From positions 372,001 through 436,000 of the forward strand of contig NW_026515545.1 of the NCBI RefSeq assembly GCF_014898815.1: a stretch of 64,000 nucleotides of DNA. The letters are read 5' to 3'. The notes beneath the pieces are model-generated. The model did no database searches and was not told the DNA's origin. It saw only the letters and a list, made by a program, of their open reading frames with translations. Shown piece after piece: positions 22,647 through 35,163 of the stretch (its first letter is position 1; every line of letters begins with the position of its first letter). The DNA is from Panonychus citri (taxonomy: Eukaryota; Arthropoda; Arachnida; Trombidiformes; Tetranychidae). The position numbers and the translations under genes are program-made.

Positions 22647-25600
22647 GAGATAAAAGGGAAAAGAGAGAAGATGGAATAGAAAGAAGATGATAAAGGGAAA
22701 TGAGAGTATACAAAAAAGAGAAAAAAGAGAAAGAGACAGAAAAAAATAGTGAGAAAAAGATCAGTAGAAATATGAGGAAAAGAAAAACAGGAGAGAATAG
22801 AAAAGAGAGGGAGAGAACAAGTTGGAATGAAATTCACCGGCGAAAAAAGAGGAATTCAGTCATCACAGTTGCGGGCCATTTGTTGGGGATAAGGAGTGAA
22901 ACAAATAACAAGTAGCAGTAGTAGTGAAGAAGTAGTAGTAGAACAGTAGAAGTAGTAATGTAGTAGTAGTAGTAGAAGTAGTAGTAATAGTAGTAGCAAA
23001 AGAAGGAAAAGGAATAAGGATACAAGAGTATGAAAAATGAAAGAGAATCGAGAGAAGAAGGGAGTCAGAAAGAAATGAAAGAACAGTATTAATATTGTTA
23101 TAGATCGAGTTAATAAAGTGAACATGTTATAGCAACCTTTTAGAAAATTTGGATGATAATTTGCTGAAAAATGATTGCCTGGATTGGCTAACAGATAGAG
23201 TGTCCTGTGTTTGCAGAGGTGCTCCAGCTGATCCATCGAATGTCATTCGATCGAACCTTCTTTCTCTTGTTTGACCACTGTGAAAGGTACTACGGTTTGC
23301 GGTCCCTCGAGGAAAGGCTCGATTAACAACCAGTCTATCGGTTTTGGGGGTTGATGAGGTTCCTTTCACCGTTGATGAGCTAAAATGGTAAGATGACCAA
23401 ATTGTCGGCAATCAAAATTTGATTGCGTTGATGAGTAGTAAGAAAAGAAAAGAAAAACGTTAGTCAAAATTGTGCCAACAACAAAGAGATCGTGTAGTTG
23501 ATCTAAAAATAAGCGTAAAACTAATGAAATCATAAAGAAATGAATCAAATGTATTACAAATACTGAAAAAGGACGAGAAGTGCAAAGGAAAAAGTAAAGT
23601 ATATTGAGTGGGTAGGATAAAAAGTAAAAAGGTTCCACCAGAACCAGAAAGAAATGAATAGGACTGAGGAAGAGAAACAAGAAAATGGAGATTCAAAGAA
23701 AAAGATTAAACAAAAAGAATGAGTCAATCGATTGGCTATAAATCAAAAAAGTAAACACTAGGAAATGATAATGTTGATGATATAAGAAAATACAAAAAAA
23801 AACAAGAGCAAGTTGCACGTTATATCTAAGGTAACCGGCAAATAGAAGTCAACAAAAAAAATCAACAAGCAGTCAAGGAATGAGTGGGTAGAGAAAATTG
23901 AAAAATCATAACAATAATGATGCAGCAAAAGAAATTGAATTGAAAATGATAATGCGGATGTGAAGTGATTAAATTAAATAATAATGAATTGACTAGCTAG
24001 AAGGTGAGATAAAGAGTCTGATAAGCATTCCTTATGATACCTCGGTCGATTTGTTTCAGAATTAGATTCTGAGCGGGCTTCAGAACTGCTTGAAGAACGT
24101 CCAGTAGACGAGGACAGTGAAGCTGATTTCGTGTGTCCTTTTGGACGTAAACTTGACGAGGTTGAATGACAACTTGTCGACGAGCCTGTTGATGCTATTG
24201 TAGTCGTCTGAGTATTAGTAGTGATTGAGGAGGAGATTGCTACAGCTGTAGTTGTGGTTAATGAGCTCAAAGTTTTATCTTCAGTCACTGGAACGCTGGA
24301 CAACGAAATTAAATATACAGAAAGATGGAAGAGGAATAGAAAATAGAAAGAGAGAGAGAGAGAGAGATAAAGAGAGAAAGACGATGATGTTGACAGTTTG
24401 GAAATAGTAGATATTTGAAGGAGAAAAAGGATTGAAAATGAATGAACAGGAAGATGGCAATGAATAAGATTGTTAAAGGAAGAGGAAATCAAGGTGAAGG
24501 AAATTAAATAGAGTTGATAACTACTCCGACAAAATGCATTAATTGTTCAAGAGGTTCGAAGAGGGGAAGAGGCTGACACGATATAAGAGATTCTGTTAAA
24601 TTGTAAGAAGGTTAATCAAAAGTAATACATATACATAAATACATAATACATTAATGTATCTAAATATGTATATGTATAAGGCAGGAATTTAAATAGTTCA
24701 AGGTAAATTGTGTTAACACTGAAAGAATTGTCAATTAAATACCTAGAGGAAGAAGTTTCTGTCGCTGTGGTTGTTTTCTCGTTAGAGGCACTCTTATTCT
24801 CGTTACTGTAATTAAAGGTATTACGCCTTGGTATACCGCTTAGGGTATTTTTCACTCCGGAACCGGTGACTGGTGATACTGTCCGTTGCCTTAAAGATCC
24901 CATTCCGGTAAGCTTATTTGTATTAAGTACAGGGCCAAGGTTGAACGGGGAGTTTTCCGTTGTCAGTGAAGAAGGTGGAGATTTAATGGATTTATTGGTG
25001 GCGATAGTAGTTGTAGTATTGGTGGTCAAAGGTGATTGTGAACCATTAGTGGAAGGAGTAGTAGTCTCTTTTACAGAATTACTATCTAAATTGCATTTTA
25101 AAAGAGGGCTTATTTTCTTTGTGGTTGTGGTTGTGGTGGTGGTGACTTGTTCTGAATTACTTGTCTTTTCATTACTGGAAACACTGGGTGTATTATCGGC
25201 ATCACCTCCATGACTGAATCTTCTTTGTTTAGTGCTAGCTGAGACACTTCGGAATATCTCCTTTTTTTGTGGACGAGATGGTGATTGACTATTAGATAAA
25301 CCCTCAACAGGACGAGGTTCTCTTAATGAAAGACTTGAACTTGATCGAGATTCAGAGTTAGCAAGTTCAATCGCCTGTGTAGATTTATGACAACAATGAC
25401 AGGTAACATGATCATGATGATTATTGGAACAACCGTGATGGATAATGATGATGATGATGATCCAATAAAAGAAAGGGGATAAATAGAAAGAAGAAAGTTG
25501 AAAAAAAAAGAATGAGCAAACAAAAGATACAGTGGATATAAATTACAATTAAGTTGGTAGCGGAAATCATAAGAATAGTAGACAGGTGAGACAACCACTC

Positions 25601-27851
25601 TCTTAACTGGTGAGCAATCAAGTGGCTGATGGTGAAGGAGAGACAAAATGATTTACTTATAATTAAGAGAAAATTTATACTTACATCGGTACCTCTTTTA
25701 CACATTAATAAATAACTAGCCATAATATCATCATATTTTTTGTTCTTCAAGGAATCTTCAATCTCCTCTTTACCATAGCCCATAGACATTAAAATTTTAA
25801 CTTTAGTTGGCTTGATAAAGTCTGATACATATTCAACGTAAGGCTTCAATTCGTCATCTTCATAGCCAATATTCATCCACTTATCTTTCATTATCACCTA
25901 TAGACAATTAAATAGAAGAAAAAGAGATGAAGCTACAAGGTGAATCAAGATATAATATTGTAAGGTTAAATGTAGAGAGAGAGAGAGAAAGAAAAAAAAC
26001 AACCGAATGAGTGAAAATTTTTACATTCAACTGAGAACAGTCAAAGTAAAGGTAACAATCAATCGTTAGATCTCTCACCTCAAGAGATGCTCTTTTTGCA
26101 GGATTAAGAACTAAAAACTTTTTCAGAAGATTTTCACAATCGGTTGACATGTAGAAAGGTATTCTGTATTTTCCTCTGAGCACTCTTTCCCTAAGTTCCT
26201 TGAGGTTGGCGCCATCGAAAGGTAGAGACCCACTGACTAGCGTGTATAATATTACCCCTAAACTCCAAACATCAACTTCAGGTCCGTCATACTTTTTACC
26301 TAAAAGGTGAAAAATTCATCCAATGTGTTGGTTGTGTTGGTATATTTTTTTTTGTTTTTGTTATTTCAAGATCAATTGGCGTGGCACATGAAACGTGAAA
26401 TCAGTTGCAACAGTAGTAGTAAAATAAAAGGCCAAATTAAATGAGAACGTAATCGTTGAGTGAACGTTAAAATTGAAGTTGTCAGTTGAATCACAAATGC
26501 AGAAAATGGTTGAGTGTGTAAGCCATCAATTTGTAGGAACGAAATGTATTTTATAAACATGTATAAATATTGAATGATGGAAGAGAAAAGAGGGAGAGAT
26601 CATTGAGAGTCATAAAGATGATCACCAGAATCAGATGAAGAATATTGATCCATGGGAAATTTAAGTGAGAAAACGAAGAAAAAAAAGAGAGAAAGAGAAA
26701 AGGGAAGAAAAAAAATTGTGTATGAGAATTATTGTTTGTTGTTATCAAGTAGATAAAATTGATTGTTACAAAAAGCAAATCGACAATTGATCAATCAATT
26801 GAAATTCAAGTTGAACTTAAGGTTAGTTTACCTTGAAATAATTCTGGAGCAGCATAAGGAGGGCTCCCACAGAATGTATCTAATTTTTGTCCTGGACTAA
26901 ATTCATTACTAAAACCAAAATCAGCTATCTTAATATTCATCTGGGAATCTAAAAGAAGATTCTCTGCTTTCAAATCTCGGTGAATAATCCTTTTCTGGTG
27001 ACAATATTGAACAGCAGACACTATTTGACGAAACTTGGCTCGTGCTTCCTTTTCTTTCATTCTTCCATGAGCCACTAAATAATCAAAAACTTCACCTCCA
27101 CTGGCATATTCCATAATAAGGTAAAGTGTTTTCTCAGTCTCAATAACTTGAAATAACTTGACTATATTGGGATGGTCTAACATCTTCATTATTCTTACTT
27201 CCCTGAATAACTGTGGAAAGAAAGAGAAAGAAAAAGAAAGACATAGACATTATAAGTAAATGAGTAGCAACAAAAAAAACATAGGAAGGGAAAAAAACGA
27301 TTGAAAGGAGAAAAAAGTCAAAGAGAAAGAGAAAAAGATGAACAGAGACAGTGGAGAGACACAGAGAGAAAGAAGAATAAGAATGTTTTTATTAGGTTAA
27401 GCTAAAACAAGTAGAATTAGCTAAAGGAAAAGATGTTGAAGATGATGTTAGTGTGAGTAATTGTAATTGAAATGGTGATGGTAAAGACAAAGGGGAAAAG
27501 AAGATGGAGCAAAAAGAGTAGAAGTAGGCAAGAAAAAAAAAGAATAGGAAATAAGGCTTTAAATCAATATAATTTATATATTCTCACCTTTTGAAGACTT
27601 GATGGATTAAGAAGGGTCTTATCAATTATTTTAATAGCAACTTCAATACCGGTTGGAAGATGACGGGCAAGCTTAACTTTGGCAAAATTTCCTTTACCAA
27701 TAGTCTTTAATAGCCTGAAACGACCAATATGGTGATTCTCGGGTCCTCGCGCAGAGAAAGATCGCCCAGTTGTTGATCCGGTTGTTGTTGTGGTAGTGGT
27801 TGCAACAGATTCATGGACAGTTTGTAGAGTAGTCCTAATACTGGTGGCCAT
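22210..27851 (-). CDS. par-1: Par-1/MARK serine-threonine protein kinase
   Basis: Eight exons on minus: 27851-27588, 27210-26832, 26299-26079, 25897-25685, 25374-24743, 24295-24041, 23379-23137 and 22534-22210. They total 844 codons in phase. Kinase domain: Gly loop GKGNFAKV (52-59), AIK lysine (74), HRDLKAEN (165-172), DFG (185-187), activation-loop LDTFCGSPPYAAPE with the LKB1-type threonine near 200. The UBA domain (SMGYGKEEIEDSLKNKKYDDI) is in exon 4. Long Ser/Thr-rich linkers occupy exons 5-6. Exon 7 has the aPKC site context NRSTFHSGQTRERR. The last exon is the KA1 membrane-binding domain (VKPRSLRFTWSMKTTSSRDP). It controls cell polarity and microtubules by phosphorylating MAPs and polarity proteins. 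Introns of 310-660 bases are pyrimidine-rich on the sense strand. The exon 7 donor is weak (GTTGCT), and reading through it adds Leu-Leu-stop, which would remove KA1. Confidence 0.95.
22621..22650. repeat. (GA)n tract in a par-1 intron
   Basis: GAAAGAAAGA followed by a perfect GA run, part of the purine-rich plus strand that runs through all par-1 introns. Confidence 0.85.
22915..23000. repeat. Imperfect (TAG)n trinucleotide tract in a par-1 intron
   Basis: Mostly TAG and AAG triplets with a few interruptions, in the intron between the last two par-1 exons. The tyrosine/leucine-rich frames across it are repeat artefacts. Confidence 0.8.
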
Positions 27852-27976
27852 GGTTTAATTGTTTTCTCTTCAATTTGACAAATATTTATGTATAATATAT
27901 TGTATAATAGAGTAAGAAGCAAATAATTATTAATAATAGTTTAAGGTAAAGGAAATCCAAGAAGAAATAGTATTAA

Positions 27977-28060
27977 GAGAGAGAGAGAGAGAGAGAGAAG
28001 AAAGATAGATAGATAGAGTAGAAAGAAAAGAGAGAGAGAGAGAGAAAGAGAGAAAGAGAA
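27977..28060. repeat. GA-rich tracts in the par-1 5' leader or promoter
   Basis: Two GA runs, the first at 27977-27998, separated by AGATAGATAGATAGA. They lie 130-210 bases upstream of the par-1 ATG and read as CT runs on the par-1 sense strand. They may be GAGA-type promoter elements or part of the leader. Confidence 0.7.
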
Positions 28061-28363
28061 ATAAAGAAAGAGTAGGGATAGGTGGTGATGGTGGTGGTGG
28101 TAATTGTAGTAGTAATAGTTGGTAGTGGCTGTGTTTTGGAAGTGGTGAGATGGTGATTTCTTATTACAAATAAACAATTAAAAATAGCAACAAAAAATTG
28201 ACTCTTCTATTAATTTTACATAAACAAAAATCAAAAAAACAAAATATTCAAGACACTATTACTCAAGACATGATCGCAGGACTTGAGAGATGAACAGAAC
28301 CAACATATTAAGAGAAATCAAAATGGAGGAAAACAGTGAAAGACAAACTGAACAGTTCGACTG

Positions 28364-28382
28364 TTCCACCGCCAGATGGAAC
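28364..28382 (+). promoter_or_regulatory. CTCF-like motif upstream of par-1
   Basis: TTCCACCGCCAGATGGAAC shares CCACC-N3-AGATGGA with two other intergenic sites in this window (37635 and 59938). It lies about 515 bases upstream of the par-1 start codon, near a switch of strand base composition. Confidence 0.4.
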
Positions 28383-31300
28383 CACAAATCGAATTTTTTT
28401 CAATCTTTTCTTTTTATCTTCATCACCTTTTTTTTGATCAAATTTTTTTTTCTATTTTCTATAAAGGGTTAATCTTTTAATCTTTAATCACTTTTCTTTC
28501 ATTCATTTTATCGATAATTTTTTAATTGTTTATTATCATTTCATGTCTTGTGTTGCTTGTTTGAGTTTTACTTTTTCCCCTTTCACCTTGAATAATTCAT
28601 TTTCTCTCTTCTTCTCATTTTCTTTTCAGTTTATCTCTTGTCATTTTGATTATCTTTTTCTATTTCTTTCTTATTTTTATCTTTGACTTCATTTTTTTTT
28701 CTCTTTTCTCTCTCTCTCTCTTTTTTGATTCCATGACTTTAATTCTGTTTTTGAAAAAATTTTTCATGAACAATTTTCCCTTTCTCTCTTTTTTTCTTTC
28801 TCACTCTGTCTTTTTATCTGGTTCTTACTAGATAATCTGGTAACATGTAAGTACTTTGATAATTGGTTGGTGATTTTCCTTTTTATCATTTTCTACAAAT
28901 CATGAAGAAGCTTTGTTTTGATTTTTTTTTTCTATTCTTTTTTCATTTAATATTCTATATTTCTAGTGATTTCCTCGGATATTAACTTTACCTCACCACA
29001 AAATACACTCACTCATTTTCCATTGATTGAAGTTCACGTTTATCAATAATATCGGTAAATTTAGATCTCATATCTAATCCTGATTATAATCTCTTTATAT
29101 GTCTTTTAATAATTAGCTGACATTTTTGCTGCTTCCTTGTTAATACATACCGTGATCACCTCTAATGATAACTAATATCAACTAATAACAACAACAACAA
29201 TAGAAAGAAACTAATTACTGGTAATAACTGGAAAAATGTATCAATCTTAAAATCCCTGATTCCTTGGGCTTAACCCTGAACACTTTGATAATGTGTATAC
29301 ATTTCAAATGGACTAGAACACAATTTAAAAATGGTTTGCGTGAGTTTAAAGTCAATCAACTACTTACCATTCACAGTGAACAACAATTTACATAAAATTT
29401 TCGATATAATCTTAATTATATTAGCTGATATAATATACTTATCATTGAAGGATTTCATTGTCAATCTATTCCACTTGAATCCACTTCTCTACCTCCTTTC
29501 TCACTTAATTTGTCTCTTGATTTTAATCACAATTTACGTGTGTTCCTCATCAAAGATTTTCTCAATCAGTAGCATTAATCATTAACCATTAATCAATAAT
29601 AATAATTTTCTCTTGGCAATCAAATCAACTTTTAAAATGATCCTTTTTATGGTGAGATTATCATTATCATGTCTCTTTCTCAATCATTTGAATTCATTTC
29701 AAAAGTTAAATTATCTTTACGATTCATCGTAACAATCAAAAAAAGTAAACATTTATCAACCTAGTTTGTTAAAAAGAGTAACAATTTACTAAATTGTTGT
29801 ACGAATCATTTTCTTACAACAATTAATTTGGAATCCATATGATTCCAATTTAAATTAACCATTAGAGATTCAGGTTTACTTAATTTACTTTTCAAATTGT
29901 TCTCAATCTTTAATCATTTCATTTGGATTTCAATGGTTAATTGTTTATTATTTAAATTGTTCTACCAGTTAAATAATATTATTATACAATCAACAATTAA
30001 CAATCAAATTGCGATTGGCAAAGTTAAATTGAGTAAAAAAAGATTCTTCTTGTATTCTGATCGGTTCAATGGCTTTTTTGCTCAATCTTCTTGTTCACAA
30101 TCAAAATCAATGATTTGATCTATTTTTAAATTGTTCAACATTTGATTTACTTTTCTATCCCTCATATATATCATCAAGTTGATTTAACTTTAATTCCAAC
30201 AATTAGAGTTAATGTTTAACAAATACACAAGAACCTTGAACAGTGAATGAAAAAAAAAACAACTCAGGAAATGAAGTAACAAGTAATTCAAACTAATTTA
30301 TTGATTCGGTTTTATTGTTTAATCAATTTAATCGTGAACATGATGATTGGTAAATTAAGCTTACAATTTACACTACAAAATTGTCACAAACTTCCGGTCA
30401 ATTTAACTTAATTGTCACGATTATGGTTCAATTAATAAGTTAAGAGATTTGAATAACTTAATTAACTTTCGTTGAGTAAAAATTGATAATATTTTCCCGC
30501 TTTAATTGTTGATTAATTCATGAATCAGTAAAATTATGATATTGATTACAAACTAATAACCTATTTAGATCAATTAACTGATTGGTTGAGATGAGAAATC
30601 AAATCAATAGTTAAACATGATTTACTTTTAATTGTAGTGGTTTTCCAAGTTGATCAACAATAGATAATCAAATTTGATTATGATGATTAACTAATATGAT
30701 CAACCTCCAGTTTTTAATTTCGAGGTCCAGCCTAAAGAGGATAAAAAAGTTCTGATATTAATTATCTTATCCATTTGATTAACAATTAACCAATAACAAT
30801 AATAAAAAAATGAACAACAATCAATTATCAGAAATGAAATTACTGGTTACAAGTAAATCACAACAATTGACGTTGGTAAATAATCAATACAATTAGTTAA
30901 TAGTCGTAAACTTGAATAGTTTATTGTTAATAAAATTCATCTCTTTGTGTCTTTAATTGTTCAGGTTTAATTGTTTTCCTGGAAAATCAACAATTTAAAT
31001 TGGCGAAAACAATTAACTCTTCATAAAGATAAACCTCCAAAAAACATGAACTTATTTTTACAGGTACATTTGCCTTTCAATTAGAAATCCTCATAGTGTT
31101 GGGCGAGTAATTAACTAATCATCATCATCATCAACATCATCAACATCATCATCAACAGCAAGATGAGTCATTTACAGGGTGGTTTTCAGATGATAATCAA
31201 GAGCAATTTAGTAAACCGGTATTGAGAAAAAAAAATCAACTAATTTACCTTTAGAATTGTTAATTTTATATTATTACATTAATCTTGCTCTTTTCTAATT

Positions 31301-34300
31301 GTAATTAAATTAACACTTAAATAATAGCATAAGAAATAAACAATTAGATATACATATATACCAACAATTAACTGATTGTTGATATGTAATTAATTATAAT
31401 GTTTCTGTTTAGTTGAAACTTTTAATTTCACTTTTGAAACTTTTTGATTCTTGAAACATTATCATTACTGTGAACAACAATTAACTGATTTTTTTGTTTA
31501 GTTAATTGTTTGAGTTTGTCTTTTTCTGCCTATGATTAACTTTTTCTTAATTGTAATTGTAATTTAGTTTCTAGTAATTATTGTCCATATGAGTGTAATT
31601 GTAACAGGGTTACAATTGAAGTCAATCCTTTTATTATGGTTGGTTAATCACTGGAAGTTGATATTAATCATCTTGATTGTAATTGTGATGGGTTAACCTT
31701 AATTACATTAATGGTGATGATGATTATGATGAGATGATGACTTTTTTTTTGATGTTATGAATTTTCAATTATCTTCCAGGAAATAAAATTCATTCAATTG
31801 TTCATGACAGGTAAGTATCTTCACAATCAACATTTGGTGATCATTCAAACCCATATTAGTTGTTGATTGTTGATGATTAACTTGATTTCATCAAGATCAA
31901 CAAGATAATCAACAATAATTTTAATTATATGAGATTCATTTCAATTTGAATTAAGATTAACCTGGACCACCACCTACTTGATCCTAATCCGGATTAAGCA
32001 TATCAGATTATTCAATCATTAGGAATAACAATCAAATCAACTTTCATTTGGTTCATTAAATTGTAATCAAATTATTAATGAGTAACTTTTTTTTGTTCAT
32101 TTTTTTCAAGGTAACCAGATATGGTCACTTAGTTAATCAATTGTTAAGCAAATTAAGACAATTAACTTTTGTCTTGATATTATTATACAATTATTACTGG
32201 ATAATTAGTTTACAATCAAGTGATAATTGTATTTAATTGAAATGCTGAAAATTGAATGAAAAAAAAAACAAAAGTTTTAACCCAAATGTTAATTGCTCTT
32301 GATTGAGAAACTAAATCAACAATAACTTTGAACACAATTAACATTTAGATCTTAACTGATTATCAGTTTGATTTTGATCAATTCAATCAATGTTAATCTC
32401 ATTTCTTGGGTCAAACAATTAACAGATTGGTTGACAATTTAAATTGTTTTTCTCATCTCAATCCAATGAATTAATCAATTCAAGTTTCACAATTATTCAA
32501 ACTTTTCAATTGTAATCAAGTTAATCACCATGAAAACGTAAAGGATGTTAAAAACATGGATTAATGATTAGTTGATTATGATTATTATTACATTTAGATT
32601 GTCGTCAATTCTTCCGGTAATTTTTTCACTTCTTTTTTAATTGTGTTGTTACTGATGAATGAATTGTTAGTTATATTGTTAAATTGTTGATGTTAAACAA
32701 TACAAACAATTAAACGTTGACTTTGCACTGATTAACTTTCAATTGCTGACATTTGGTAACTTTTTCAATCTTAACTACAAATCGTGTTTACTTTTAAACA
32801 ATTTTAATCATCACCGGCAACAATTTAGATGATTATAATCACAACAACCTCTCCCAATTTCTTGATTATTTGTAAAAATTTAATTGTTACCTTAATTGTA
32901 ATTAACATGGTTAAGACTTAAGGTCAAATAATATCAATGTAACTGTTTAATGGGTTGACAGTTCAATCAACTCAAATTGATTACATTAAACTTGCAAATA
33001 AAAGTTAATTTAGTTTGTTAATTGTTTGTTCAAGTTTCAATTCAATCACAATAATTATAATCATTTAATTTTAATTTTAATCAATCAAATCAAGTTGATA
33101 ACAATCATTGGAATTGCTTATTTACATCAACAAATTAGCCCAGAAAATTAATTAACTATTCAAGGTGAAAATTGTTGTTTTTTTTCAATAATTACGCTAA
33201 CAATTAACAACTAATCTACAATGATTAATTATTAATTAGTTGATCAACTTAATTAACTTTTAATAGAATGAAAAAATATTTTAATCTAATTGTTAACCAA
33301 ATATGTATTCAGCTTGATATCAAGCTTTTAATTATCAAAATCCCATTAAGTTATTAGTTTACAATTAACTTTAATTTGTTTATCAATTGATTGTTGATTG
33401 TCGTATAAGTATTGAAATGATTACTAGTTAATGATAATCAAATTTATAACTAAATTTAGTTACAATTTAGTTTCACTTTTCAGTTCAAGGTAGGGCTTTA
33501 CTTGATTGAGTTAAATTGTTGAATCATTTTCTCTTATCAAAATTAAGATGATTAAGTTAATTATGATTAAAATGATGATCATGTTAACATGTAGTTAGGT
33601 TGATCTGTTTGCACGGTTAACAATTAATTGAACATCAGCCAACAATTTAAATCCGATTCAATGGAAACAAATATCTCTTTTGATTAAATTTCTAATGGTT
33701 ACAATTTAATGAATTACTATTGTTATTGTTACTATTATGTTACCAACTAATTCACAATAATGGTGATTTTAGATTAGTAATTAAATGATTAACGGGAGTG
33801 TATTTTAAATTACAATCTAATTTAATTCAGTTCTTTCAAATTGTTTCTCATTTTCTTGACAATCCTAAACAAATGTTAAGTATTAATTGTTGATTAGAAA
33901 CTGAATTAACTTTATTTTCATTATAATACTAATTCATTCAGCTCTTTCATTATATTGTGCTTACAATTAACTGATTGTTGGTTGGTTTGTTAATGATGAG
34001 ACATTTACTAGTTAATTAACAACAGCAAGGACATCTAATGGTAACAATTAAAACTATCGACTAAATTTAATCTATTAGAGGCTTAATCAAATTGTCAATC
34101 AAGAAAAACATAACAAAATTAGCTAATCATTGAAGACTTGCCTTTAATTACTGGTAAATTTTAACAGTAATTAAGTTGATGGTTTGATTTTCATTAATAA
34201 GAAATTAACTAATCCAATGGTGACAATTAAAAAGAGTTGTGGGTCGCAGTGTATAACCAAATTGTTGATAACTAATTGTTTCCTGTTTTGTTAAGGTCTC

Positions 34301-35163
34301 TTGCTTTTGACAATTAGTAAATTAGATATTCAACTAGTTATATTCAACTAATTGTTTAAATTGTTAACACCAAGATTTACAAGATTATTATGATTTACAA
34401 GGTTAGGAATCTGGATTGATACCAGGGCTTTAAACTAGAATCTGAGCCAAATGGTTAATTAATTGTTTCCTTGATTCTGTTTCCATGGATTAACGTTTCA
34501 CTTTCAATAGTTTTTTTCAAAATCAATTTAATTACACATTTCACTTTAGATTCAAATTAGTACATTACTTTTTTTTATTAGGTAATTAACTTTTGTTTTA
34601 GCCAATTTAGATTTGATTTTTCATACTAATCACAGTTTAGACCGACAATATATTAGAATTGGATTTTTCTTCATTATAACTTTTGTAATTATATATTATT
34701 TTCATTTGGAAATTAATTTCTTTCAATGTTCAATACAATTGATTGTGATTTGTAATCAATTGGATTTCCTTGATTTTGCTATACAAATATAACATATAAA
34801 AGATTTGTTTGGATCTTTTTGCTTTTGCTCTTTCGAGATGAAGATGAAGATGAAGATGACCAAGTTGACCATGAGGACGATGAATTTGGTTTCAATTTTC
34901 TCTTTGATGATTTTGATGAATGTCTTTTCCTTTTCCGTTTTTTTTTCAAGATGAAAGATAAATCATCGTAGAAACGAAAATGAATTATGTCAAAGTTTGT
35001 TTTTCTTTCCTTTTCCTCGTTTCATTTTATAAATAATTTGTGATGATTGTGAATAGATTGATTTTTACGGTGATGATGATGATGATGATGATGATTTGAG
35101 TAACAACAGACAGTTAGTGATCTTTAGGAATATTGTATTTCGATGGATGATTTAAAGTTACTC
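28383..35163. other. Large gene-poor stretch upstream of par-1
   Basis: Nearly 7 kb without a supportable gene. The plus strand is pyrimidine-rich to about 28950, then plain AT-rich with abundant AACAATTAA words. Small items seen: an exon-like 31-base segment at 31780-31810 bounded by TTCCAG and GTAAGT; (ATC)n at 31117-31153; (GAT)n at 35070-35097; and a 38-codon ORF at 34838-34954 below a TATAAA. None is strong enough to call a gene. It may hold par-1 regulatory DNA. Confidence 0.5.

Noticed and set aside
22535..27587. Long frames rich in Phe, Leu, Ser and Tyr on minus in par-1 introns
   Set aside because: They are translations of pyrimidine-rich intron sequence and microsatellites, with no conserved motif. 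The real exons are separately bounded by splice sites.
31780..31810. 31-base segment bounded by TTCCAG and GTAAGT on plus
   Set aside because: No coding capacity and no partner exon. GT-AG pairs this close occur by chance in AT-rich DNA.
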